DNA of 64,000 nt from positions 2,918,501 through 2,982,500 of the forward strand of contig JAFEUB010001038.1 in the NCBI GenBank assembly GCA_024529925.1. The letters run 5' to 3'. The translations under genes and the position numbers were made by a program. The notes below the pieces were generated by a model. That model worked only from the letters and a program-made list of their open reading frames with translations, was not told where the DNA came from and searched no databases. Of the stretch, positions 11,687-24,500 are shown in pieces. Every line of letters starts with the position of its first letter. Within the stretch, counting starts at the first letter, position 1. The stretch is from Ophthalmolycus amberensis (taxonomy: Eukaryota > Chordata > Actinopteri > Perciformes > Zoarcidae).

Positions 11687-14600
11687 TCTGATAAAACAGT
11701 GCTGCAGATTTTACTCCTGCTGTTTCCAAACGTGATTCCCCTTTTGACCGTTTCCACGTCTAAAGCAGCGGTCACAAATGCTTTGTAAATATTATTTATA
11801 GACCTCTGGAAGCAATCAAGGGGAAGCTATACACGCCCTCACAAGACAAAAGGGAAGAGGAGAGGAAACAGGGAGGAGAAAGGAGAGGAGAGGAAAAAGG
11901 AAAGGAGAGGGGACAAGGAGAGAAGAGTAAACAAGGAGAGGAGAGAAGAGTCGACAAGGAGAGGGGAGTAACAAGGAGAGGAGACAAGGAGAGGAGAGAA
12001 GAGTAAACAAGGAGAGGAGAGAAGAGTCGACAAGGAGAGGGGAGTAACAAGGAGAGGAGACAAGGAGAGGAGAGAAGAGTAACAAGGAGAGGGGAGGAGA
12101 CAAGGAGAGGAGAGAAGAGTAAACAAGGAGAGGGGAGGAGACAAGGAGAGGAGAGAAGGGTCGACAAGGAGAGGGGAGTAACAAGGAGAGGGGAGGAGAC
12201 AAGGAGAGGAGAGAAGAGTAACAAGGAGAGGGGAGGAGACAAGGAGAGGAGAGAAGAGTAAACAAGGAGAGGGGAGGAGACAAGGAGAGGAGAGAAGAGT
12301 AACAAGGAGAGGGGAGGAGACAAGGAGAGAAGAGAAGAGTAAACAAGGAGAGGGGAGGAGACAAGGAGAGGAGAGAAGAGTAACAAGGAGAGGGGAGGAG
12401 ACAAGGAGAGGAGAGAAGAGTAACAAGGAGAGGGGAGGAGACAAGAAGAGGAGAGAATAGTAACAAGGAGAGGGGAGTAACAAGGAGAGGAGAGTAAACA
12501 TGGAGAGGAAAGGCGACAAGAGGAGAGGAGCGTAAACAAGGACAGGACAGGAGAGAAGTCAAAGAGAGGAGAGTAAACAAGGAGAGGGGAGGAGACAAGG
12601 AGAGTAAACAAGGAGGGGAGGAGACAAGGAGAGGAGATGAGAGTAAACAAGGAGAGGAGAGGAGACAAGAAGAGGAGATGAGAGTAAACATCAAGAGGAG
12701 AGGAGACAAGGAGAGGAGATGAGAGTAAACAAGGAGAGGAAAGGAGACAAGTAAAGGAGAGGAGAGTTAACAAGGAGACGAGGGTCAGGAAGGGTGGCCG
12801 CTGACCCGTCTCGCTGTGATTACATGTGACGTAAACTCTCTCTCTTCCTCAACGTCTGCTTCTCTGCCTCAGCGTTTCCTTCCTGGTGTCTGACCACAGA
12901 GAGGAACAAGGAGAGAGTGTGTGTGCACTTCTCCTCTCTGACCTCTGCATCGTTGCCCTGTCTGATTGTCCTCTCCGTGAGGTTCATGCGCTGGTGGACA
13001 GGTACGAGTTATACGCTCACCGTTATATTAACGGTGAGCATTATCCGGAGCGAGCGCGCTCACAATAACCGCGGCCGCGGGAGAGACCGATCGCAGCGGA
13101 TCCTGCACGGAAATACAAATTTCAATGGCAGCCGGGGAGATCACGTGACCGGGAGCGGAGGCCGAGGGCCGTTGGGTGAGCAGGGTGGAGACGTTCACAG
13201 AGACGCATCTGTTTTGAATCTCCTGTGAAGTATCTCCGTCCCGTAAACACCGGATGGACACGAACAGAGAAAGAAGAGGGTTTTTTCCCCCTAATGGGTT
13301 TTTGCTGTTGTCCATCTAACTTCTATTTCCACACACACGGAGCAGGCCGGGCTCTCTGCACGCTGTCTTTAGTTCACTGCAATGCTTTCAGCTCACATGC
13401 AATATTAATACCAGGCTACCGACCTTCCCGGAGCTGAAGCCACGACTCGAAAATCATACTTTTCATTTGGGAAAATAGCTCGCAATTCAGACGGGGATCC
13501 TCACTTGAACCGGCACGTGATGAGGCGGACGGTTAAGCTGGAAGCATCCAAATGAAAGAGAATGGTCATCACGGCTGTGATTTTTGAATCGATGCATCGC
13601 AGTTGTGTCTTGTGAGAAGCAGCGACGTTTCCTAGATCTGAGAACATACGTATTTCTTGATTTGGCGGCGAACCGTCCCTCTAATTGGAATTAATGACAA
13701 ATCATGCAAAATTAAAAGCCTTCAAAGTGTCCCTTGACGGAGCACAAGCCTCTATATGTTAGCGCTCGTCAATAATACATGGCTCCTCCCCCGGCTGCTT
13801 TTTCCTGTTTGCCAGAGAAATGTGGAGACGACGACGGGGTGGCCAAGTCACTCCACGTCTCCCCTTGGAGGCTGAAAACCTCCTCTCCCTCCCTTCCCAC
13901 TCAATCATCTCCTCATCTCCCGCATCGTCCTCCTCAACGCACTCTCATTTGCTCTCATTCAAAAATGAAATCTCCTCCACCTCTCTGCGTGTTTTGAGTG
14001 CTTTCTGTGATCGTTCTCAGGTGACGGGGATGTAGTCGGGGCGCTCCGGCTCTGAACCGTCGTTGTCTGTGCTAATCTGCTCTCCTCTGCTCTTGTACTG
14101 AAACAGGAGCCGAGTTATTCAAAATGCTAGATGCAGATGTTCTATACACTGATGGTTTTGGTCTTCTCATGTTTAGCCAGAAATTTGTTTTTTAAATTGT
14201 TTCCCTTTGAATTTTACATAACACGTCATGTTCGCCTGTTTGTGCGTCAGCGCGTTCATTTGCATTTCTTTTGCGGATCTTATGGAAATTCTGCTAAATT
14301 CTGCATCACATTTGACTGGAAACCCGACGAGCGACCGCATCTTCTTATACCATTCCTCCCAATATGAAACTCTTCTGCAGACAAAACACCCTGAACAGTA
14401 GTTACACAGTATGGATGCTGTGATCAGTAAGATGTTAAAACACACAGCCATTAAGACACCTCCACATTTACAATGACCACACACACACACACACACACAC
14501 ACACAGGGCTCACCTCGCTGAGGTAGATGAAGAAGGAGCAGGTGGACCCGTCCACGCCGTAGCTGCTGTAGCAGGAGTCCGTGCTCCACATCTCCTTCAT

Positions 14601-15527
14601 CCACTGAGGAAGAGGAGGATGCGAGTTATTAATGGGAGTCAAATGTCCTTCATCAGCTGTTAAATAACTCCACATTGACAGCCAAACAACGGTCACTGGG
14701 AGCTTTGTTTCCCCATCCTAATACTGGAGCACTTTGAATGGATGCAAAGAGAAAGTGAGGTTGGTGTTGTGGCGGTGGTGTGTGGGCAGGTTGTGTTGCT
14801 GGGAGAATACATAACGCACATTTTAGGGAATCTACAGCGCCGGCTGCCCGGCTAGTTTTCCCTCTCCGGGTGGAAACAGGCCAGGCTTGTTTTCCGCGGC
14901 TCGGAGGTTGAGAGAGGCAGGACTGTGAGTGAAAGAGGCGCTGGCTTCAATCCCCGGAATCAAAACAGAAAAAACAAATCTGGGGCTTGAAATAAGACCG
15001 AGACTGTGTGCCTCTCGGGGAATACATGTGCAAGTCATCGAGTGGAACTGCTCCGCGGCCAACAGGAAGAGAGAGAGGTTGTTCATGTGTGAATGTGTGG
15101 GAAAGAAATTGAGGTGTAAACAGCATTCTGGACGAACGAATCTCCCAGAATACATCATAGTAAGAAGTGAAAGAAAAGAGGGAGACTTTGGACTTCTGAT
15201 TCGTGATCGGCATGCCGGGGATACGTGTGAAGTGAAGGGCCATTGTTGAGCCGCGGACTGACAGCTTTCCTGCACGGTTCATAGGCCCGGAGTGCATCAC
15301 CCAAGGGAGTGTAAACTCGAGTCTGCAGAGCCGCTCGCAGAGGGGCTTGGAATCACACTCGCTTGGAATGGCGAAGGCATGAAGATTGCACTGTATTTGC
15401 TTAAACGGCAACCTAAGAGCTCTCTAAAATAAACAAATGGATTCGTCAGATGTTATTAACTGTGTGCTGAGCGTAAAACTGCAGCGGAATAACAGTTAAA
15501 TGAACAAAAACAAAGCAAGCTTGTGAA

Positions 15528-15572
<45 letters not shown>

Positions 15573-18500
15573 GGCAGGCTTTGGCATCGCCCGCCACCCC
15601 GGTCGGAAATACTGACAGTATCGTTGGAGGATTGGGACCGGCTGAGCAGATGGTGTGTATGATAGGGCCCTATCGACTCCGGGGAGACCAGCACACACAC
15701 ACACACAGAAAAAAAACAGACATCGGATTGAAATTGTGCATCCATCTGTGTGTGATTTACCGTGACTTTGTCCTCGCAGTGAGGGAAACCCTCCAAAGAT
15801 GGCAGCTCGCACTTCTCCTGGGCTCCGTTTAGAAGGTCTGAAAGGAAGAGGGGGAGGGAAAATCAATAAGGTCAGCTCCAAACCTCCACCTGTTCTCTCC
15901 AGCGTCATCACAGCTCGCTGGCTTTCTTTAGAATACAAAGGAACCTCCAGTAGCTTGTACACAAGCGGCGAAAAGCTGGCCCCTGGACCACATTGGGTCA
16001 AATTCACAGAAGTCGGGTTTCTCTTTCCTTCTTCATCTCTTAAGATTCGTAGGTGACATTCACGATCCCCAGAGGATGAATCACATGACTTCGGTGGCCC
16101 CTGACCTTTCGTGTGGCGCCATCATCTGGGTCAAAATCTTCCCTTCAACTGTGGTTTATGACCAAATACCCTGCGAAACGAATCACTCTGTCAGCCGCGG
16201 CTTTGCTTCGTGTTTAGCGCTAATTAGCGAAACGGTGGCATGCCGACGCGCTGTCGTCACGGCGAGCAACAGCCTGCGGTCTGATCTCAGCGCTGCAGAC
16301 ATGTTGCGTCTCTGAATGACAGCCGGAGACCGCCCATTACTCTGCGGTCGGGTACGACCGTCGGCCAGCGGGATCACCTTTGACCTGGCAATGTGAACTC
16401 AGCAGGAGCAGAAACCGCAAAGAGCTCAGAGCGCCACGATGATGCAAACACGGGCAGCGTTCAAGAAATGATTTTTCCCCGACCCGTTTGCTTTCTGCAA
16501 TAAACAAATATAACGCAAGTGCAGTGGGGGAGGGGGTCGCTCTGATGTCTTTCCTGAATTGCCTTTAATATCCCAGGAAGCCAATATCCGCGCCAGGATT
16601 AACATTCGCGGGCTATATCATCACCTTTTTTGATATCCCCATTCAGAGACGTTAACGTCCTCGCCGCTGACCTTTGCAAGGCGGAACATGAATAATGCAT
16701 GACTGCAGGCGAATAGATAAAAGCTCAGCAGCAAACACCAGACCGATGTAATGAGCTTGTGGCTGGCATTGCAGGAGGGTTTGTGTGTGAAGCTAATCAG
16801 CACTGGGTCAAGCTTCTGTCTGGAGGGGGGGGGGGCAGAGGCTCCTGCATCATGTTCATCATTGATTCAGTTCATTTACACCGACGAAGCTGCTGCAGCG
16901 AACAGATAACTCTACTGCTTAGCTTTTTTAGATTAGATGCAAGAAACATACTTCACCGACGCTCTCTGGGAGAGAATGACAAGATGAAAAGAGAGGCGAC
17001 GGCATGCCACAGAGTGCCACGACAAAAAACTAAAAACATCAGTGGGTTAGATGGAAAGCCACAGACACACTGGAGGCTGGCGTCAAAGGTGAGCCCGTCC
17101 CCCATAGACCCCCATGTTAGTGTGTCCAACTTTACAGCAGAAATACACATGTTCACAGCCTGGTACAAAGATACAGTTTTGGTCTCTGTCTCTGATGTCC
17201 AACAACTTTAAAACCTACGTCCATACTTTACACAGTCGCTGATTTTAACCCCCCACCCCCCTTGGGTGGATCAGTAATCCCCTAGATAAGTCCTAATGAG
17301 CTCTTTGGACCCCGTTCCAGACAATCCTTGGCTCAAACACTGTTACGTATGCATGTGTTATGGCAGAAAAGTCCCACTAGTTTTGGTTTCCGTCCACACT
17401 GAAGGGAAATGAATTAGCCTCAGTCCTGGGTGGGCCTGTAATAGCCCAGCTGATAACAACCACTTTGAAATGAGCAACAAGGAGCAGGTGTTATTTTTTA
17501 CTACTATTTCTAAGCAGCAGATCCAACACTCCTGGGGATGAATGTGATTTTTAATCCCATGTGGCTCAAGGAGGAAAAGAGGTGGGAGGCCGGTCTGCCA
17601 GTCACAAGATGAACTCCCACAGCACACAATAACAGCTTCTTATTGTTTCCTGGGGGCCGCAGGAGCCCAACAACAAGCGGGAGGATTAAGAAAAAGCTTC
17701 TTTCTCGAGAGCAGCGTTTCTGTCGGCCCAAAAACTCCAACAGAGTGATGCCTCCTCTCTGTCGCTTTCAGTACTTTCATGTTATGTGATTGTGAAAAAC
17801 AGTATTTGTTGTTTGGCGAAGTGGCCGCCTTGTGCAGCGCCCAAAGTGAGTTTACTCTCATCTCATCCTTCAGACGCCCAGTCAGGAGAACCGGAGGCAG
17901 AAAAACACATGCGATCACTCAAAGAGCCTCTCACAGCACTCAGGTCAGCGTTAGCCAGCTGCTAGCACACAGCGTTGGCCATGTGAGAGCCCTTAAACAT
18001 AGTATCCTCTCCGAACAACACGGCATATTACACACACACGGTTATTTCCCCCCCGTGTGTGTGTGTGTGTCCAAGTCCATGAGGTAATGTGGAATTTGAT
18101 AACTCCAAAATTGGATTGAGGACATCTGGTTTGTGTTTTTCTTTCTGTTGTGCACTTCTCTCTCGAACAAGTGTCGCCATGGTGATTCTGCAGCGCGGAA
18201 AGCTTGAAAAATAAAATTGTGGGTGGGGGGGGGGGGAGAAGAAAAAAACGGGGTGAAAAGTGCAGCTTTCATCATCTCCATGTCCTCTGATCCACTAGCT
18301 CAGAGACACTAATTTTAGATGCACTTTGCGAGACGAAGCAGAGGTGTCAGTGTGTGTTTAGTGTGTGTGTGAATCTCTGCAGCGCCTCATCTATTAGACA
18401 GTAGGCAGGCTGGATGACAGAGCGTCAACAGCTGTGCAGGTGGGAGAGCAAGGCGGCCCACTGTTCTCTCTGAAATCATCCAAGAGACGACACGAGGGCG

Positions 18501-21500
18501 CCAGAAAACCCTTGATCCGCTTCCCCGTCCATTGCAGAGCTATGACTAATGTTCCACTGTGGATCTGGCTGGAAATCTGCGGGTTTGGGCTGTGGGGGAC
18601 GCGCCGGGCCGTGTTATTGTTGTCGGCACGAGGGGGGGGGCATTAACCAAAATGGAGAACTGTCAACTCTCGCCTCTGAACCAAAAAGCAACGCGAGGGG
18701 TTCCATAGAAAATGTTTTGCTTCCTATGAAAGGCTCGAATTGCCGGATGATTTGCATTTTCCTGTAAACAGTGGCGTGAGCAAATGTTCGGCGTGCTTTT
18801 AGCTTGAACTCGCGGGCGCCACGGTGGTGTGCAGTCATCTAGAGAGGCAGCTCGAGAGCCACGGAGTTGCATAATGCAGGAGCCCCCCCAAAAAAAAATC
18901 CGTTTTTAGCTCTGCGTAACGTGTAAATGCGTTCGTCTTTGCATTCTACTCCCGGTTCAAGTGTGCCCGCGTCTGCCTGCTCCATCCTCGCATGTGGAAC
19001 CTCTTGCCTGAAGAGAAATCAGCCAAACGAATAGAAGATGCAAGTGCGAGAGTGTGCGTGTGGATTGAAAAAGAAAAGAAGAAACATAGGGGAGGGGAGG
19101 GTGAATTGCCAAAGGAAGCGGATGATGTTCCTACAGGGCTGTGGCTTTAACCGGCACAACAAGAACACTGGCACACAGAGGGGAGAGGAGACAACGGAGG
19201 AAAGAGGGTGTGGAGGGAGGATGGAGTGCAGCAGAGCCGTGCAGTATGCAGAGAGCGAGGAGAGGGAGAATAAAGACGGAGAGCCCGGGGGAAAGAACGG
19301 AATAGATTTATTTTGCTTTTGCAAACACTGTGGATTCATGTGCTGAAAACAGAAAGGAAGAAAGGAAAACAGAAAGGCAGAGTCTGTGAGAAAGCGGGGT
19401 GCACGTGTCCCAGCCAATGGTGCGTTAGACCCAGATGTTCCTCCCATCCCACCCATGCCTGGAGTGCGAGTGTGTTTTTCTGGATTGGCCTTTAGAGTCG
19501 AGCTGATTTACAGATGAGCGAGAAGCTTTCATTTAAAATTCCTGCTCTGCTGCAGCTGGCTCTCGCTCTTTGTTTCAGCGATGATAAACACTGCAGCGTC
19601 AACGCTGATATTCTAGTCCAATGATCGACGAAACAGGCCCCTTCTGGAACCCAGTCCAAGAAATGTAACCGTTAAAGTGATAGCGATCGAGCGCCGCACC
19701 TTCCTCCCTTATCGCCGAAACACCTTGAGTCCAAGCGAATGGCTCATTGTCCCAGTATGTAATCACACTGGTATCTCTGGTATGAACTGTGTGAAGTAGG
19801 AGCAGAGAGCCCGACATGTCGACGGAGTCACACTCAAAATATGTGGTGGAAATCAAAGCTCTCGTGCCAACATTTTATTGGGAAGGTTTTCTACATTTCA
19901 CTTCCAGGAGCAGTGCGATTTCAAGCACATGGAAGATAAAGCGCAATCACAAAGCAAAAGCTTTCTGCAGCTTCTTTGCTGCATCAGTGACTACATGTTA
20001 GCTTGTGTTCTTAGTGGCGGAGTCCGCCGTTCTCTTCAGGCACACAAGGGATTTACAGGAAAAGTTGCATGTATGCAAGTGCAATTTTCATTGAATAGAT
20101 AACAGCCTCACCGTTTACTCTCTTAATACTCTATCAAGTCACCTCCACGGCAAACGTAGCATTTCCAGCTGCTGCAGCTTTGAATTAAAAGCACTTCATT
20201 TATGAAACTCGAGGTGGCTTATTGTGAAGCAGCCACAGGAAAGGCGTTGTATTTGTCCCTGATGATATGCAATAATAACAAAATGGATATAAGCAATCTC
20301 CACTTCTTCCTTCAGCAACTTTGTCGGTGTTTTTGCTTTAACTTGAAGTACAGAAAATACAATCAAGTAGAAATCAGCTGGCTGCAAAACAAATTATTTG
20401 TGCTGCAGGGTGATGAGCGTGGGTGTTTGAAAGCGCGTGGGATCGGAGAGCATCTCTCCGCATCTTATTTTCACTGAGTGGGTTGTGTGTGTACCGCTGA
20501 GGAAGTAAACAGGCCTTCAGGAGCGCAACAGAGATCACGGACCCGGCTCTAAATCGAACCCTTGAGATGTAACGGTAGCTTCATGCGACTGCTGATGAGT
20601 TCTATTGTTCAGGTTCTTGCAGGAAAAAAATGCTTGTGCGAATGTTTAGGCTGAAAATGAAGTGCAGGGACACGAGCAATCCCCCGGCCAGAAACCATGT
20701 CCTTGTCCCCATCCTATTGTTGACATTGAGACCTCGGGTCTCGTCTTTCACTGCGAGCGGCGAACAGAGATGCGAGCCGATCGATGGCTGAGAGAGACAA
20801 AGCGGCGAGGACGCCCCGAGCTGTGAAAGCACAGGTCTCTGTTCACTGAAGGAGCCACGCGTCGCTACAAATCTGCCAAATGTCAGCGGCGGCGGAGCTG
20901 ACAACTTTAAACACAAGGAGGTGGAGGAATGGATCGGAGAGGGAAAAATGTCACATTTTTGTGGGATGACCAATAGCGAGAAAGAAGCCGTGTTCTGCAG
21001 CGTGTACACAGCTGTGAGAGCCGATGAGAGTTGGACTTACAGCAGCTGCTACGCTGATCACACGTCAACATGAGGCTGGAGCTTTGTTGTGGAATTCCTT
21101 TCAAAAGGGAGTCGGTTGAAATAAAAGTTAAAGAGCTTTTTCCTGCCCGTCAGGTGCCAGGTTGTTGGTGTTCGCGCTAGTAAGCTTTTAGTGCCTTACC
21201 ACAGCCCTGTTTTTAGGACAAATATTACAATTTGTGCATAAATAAAAGAGTGGCAACCATTTTAGGAGGTGGAAATGTGCAAAAATTAGCATTTTCTGGG
21301 AATTTTGTGACAAGCGCCTGATTAAAACTGCGAACACTGAAGAGACCCAGCTGAGTTCTCGGTCAAGAAAATGTCGTCGAGGCGGCAGCGGCGCAGTCCC
21401 AGGGCTGCTGCTCAGCTCCATCTTGATGGAGGCCTCTCTGAAAGCCAGGCGTGTTCCCCTCACTGTCCCGATTCTTATCTCGGTAATTGCCTTCCAGTCG

Positions 21501-24500
21501 GGGAGGAGCACTAGAGGAGTCGGCGGCAGCACCGCCACCCACCTCAAGACAGGAGACGTGCTCCGACGGAGACTCCGGAGTCCACAACGACCGGATCGAG
21601 CCCAGACAGAGATACTAGTGTACACACAGCCCGAGGAGACGCTGTGTGCAGTTGTACAGGAGGCTAGGCTGCCCAAATCAGCATTTTATACAACTAGACT
21701 CTATCAGATTTTTCTTTTGTTTAATTTTTACGTATTATTATAAAACCTTATTTTACAGTATTTATTTCCATTGTGGATTAATGTTTGATTATTTTGGTTA
21801 ATCATTCAATTATTTATATAAAATGTATTAACATAGTAGGGCAATAGGACGACTTATTGCCATTCAACTCTTAAGAGTAAAAACAGCGTCGACGTGTGCA
21901 GTGCAGCAGCTGTCGTTGGGGATCAGATCCATTCAAATGTGACTCTGTACAACCAAATCAGCCTAATCTAAGTCTGCGTACCGCCTCAGAGCACAGATCC
22001 CACATTCCTACGGTTTAATGCTGCGCAAACAACCGAGAGCAGGTCCCCGGGTCCCAGACAAACCAACACTTCGCTCCCTCAACTGGGCTGAATTCATCAT
22101 CTGAAAGCTGGCAGGAAAATCAATGAAAACTAATAAAAGGGTCATGCAGCGTGAACGGGAGGCCTTATTTGAATTATGTCCAAGGATGCGGTCTGGTCCC
22201 ATAAAGTGCCTGGTGTGCAGTGTGCAATGCTGGCAGGGTTTAGCTGGATGTGTGCCTGGGGGGGGGGGGAGAATCATTTATTTAATTAGCCTCGGCTACT
22301 ATATTTATTGTGCGCGTTCACACCCTGAACAACAGGGTTTCTCTGAAGAAAGAAACCGTATAAAACACACACATCAGACAAAAAAGAAAGAAAGATACAC
22401 ATACCCGCCACGTTTACTTTTTCCGCGTTGGCGGCGCCGGGTGTGGCGGTGGCGATGCCGTTGGTCAGGTTGCCCCCCGTGCCGTTGTAGATGTTCTCCA
22501 CCTTGGACTCCAGCTTGCCCAGCCTCAGCATGATGTTGTCCAGCAGCACGGCGAGGGTCTTCTTCAAATCTGCGCGTAAGGATGGGAATCAGATTATGTA
22601 ATGCTAGCGTTAGCCGCTACTGCTTCTCACAGTCAACGGTCTATCTGTATCTGACTAAATGAGCAATCAGGCTCCACGTTAGGACGAAGAAAGAGCAGTT
22701 CTTTCACTCTGCATGTAATCTAAGCTACAGTGTGGACTTTTCATCCCCAGACTACGACGAAGTCTTTGGACTGAAGGCAGTCAGCTTGAGGCTCATTTAA
22801 ATGTAAAACTGGAGCCGTGTATTTTGGGTCTGTGCATTTCTGCGGGCATCTTTTTCTTTTTCTTTTTACATGAGCATTTATCTGCAGAGGACACGGATCA
22901 CTTCAGAAGGGAAGCTGACCAGTAAAAAGCGCATAGGGCATACATTCAAAATGTTGAAGAATAGACATTGTGTAAAAACGTCTGCGTAGGAAGATAAATG
23001 ATCACAAGTGACGCTTCGAGTCTGCGACCCTTCATCGGCCGGCGTGTTGGAGAAGCATCCGCGGCGCTGTGAGTGATGCTTTGACTCGTCCTCCTGTGCA
23101 CCGATGCTGCTGCCAGGTTACCAGCCGAGCAGCAGCACACCGAGGGACACATCTCTGCCCGTCTCAAATACGTCTTATTTCCCAGGAGGTGACGCGGCAG
23201 CGAAACAGATCCTGGAGCGGTGAACACACTTTGCTTTTCATAACAGTGTCACAGGAGATAATAATCTGGATGCACGATGACCTGGGATTTTTCATTAAGC
23301 CCGTGAGCATAAAAGAGAAGTGATTACACGGGAGCATAAGCCCGAAGGCATTCATCAGCGATTCCTATTGTTCCTTGTCATCCGCTTCAGCCCCGGCCTG
23401 TCGGGGGGGGGGGGGTCTGCATTTTTGCTGAAATTTAGAAGGGGGAAAACAATCATATTTTCAACAATAATTTGAAGACATTAAACAAGTTCTATAACCT
23501 ATTTTAGATGTAGGATTGGCTGCATGCTGTGTGTAGCTTTAGGCTTTTCAACAGGTCTCCCAATCAGCCGAGGACGGAGGGTGCCGCGTGCTGCACGCAC
23601 CATAGAGCCCCTCGAGGAAAACGCGTGATACCGGGCCGTATGAATAAAAGTGACTTGACTTGACAAATGGGCTTTCGGGAGACGCAACATTCAATTTGAA
23701 CGCGTTCATTTTTGTTTTATGGGCCATTTGATGGAAGGAGGAAGCTCTGTTCACACAGATCGCATCAGGGGCGAATCATCGACCAAAACGAGTGAGCACG
23801 GGACGCACCGAGGACCCTGCTGCCTCCCCATCGAATGACACCATCTAGTTATTTACATGATTGATGAGGATGTTGTAATCAGAAGAGAAAAAAAAAAGTA
23901 GAGGTCTGGGGAATTATAGCTGAACAAAATATGTTTGGTTTCCATCCTTCAGAGTGGGTGTGCATGTACAGCGCTTTGAAATAAGCTCAGCAAGTGTTGC
24001 GCTGGTTTCTTTGAGAACTCATTCTAATCTCCTGGAGCTTTACTGCATCCTGTTGTTTCTCGGGGCATTAGAGGACAATCGATTCCAATCTCAGGTTCCT
24101 AATGAAGCCTCCCATCGAGCCATACGGGTCTATTAACGGCATGAATAACTTATTGACGGGCCTCCTGGACTTGTGCTATTAGAGCGTCGTGCGGCTGCAA
24201 TCGGCGTTAAATCTCCCCGGGCCGGTTTTCTTGAACGTGAGGCGATGCTGCGCCTGCTCGGGAGGAAGACAAGTGGAACCACTCGCCGCAATTTAAAGAA
24301 GATGTAAAAAGAGACGGGGGGAAGCAAAGCGGCCCCCCCATCTTAACTCTGGTAAAGCCACTCACCGTAAGCCGTCATGGTGCCCACATAGGGCCCGTCC
24401 ATGACGCTCTGGTTCTCCTCGGCCAGCGCCTTGATGTAGCGCTTGCTCAGGTCCAGGATCTGCTGCCTCAGCACGCCGCTGTTCTCGTGGCTGGCCCGCT

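Noticed and set aside
11796..12773. Open frames of up to 325 codons (minus strand), Leu/Ser/Pro-rich
   Set aside because: All three minus frames are open at once because the plus strand is almost pure purine repeat; the peptides are repeat translations with no conserved start, family or splice context.
21188..21676. 162-codon minus-strand open frame in MGAT5 intron 2
   Set aside because: No recognisable domain, no splice or promoter context, and unremarkable composition; this length is expected by chance in 64 kb.
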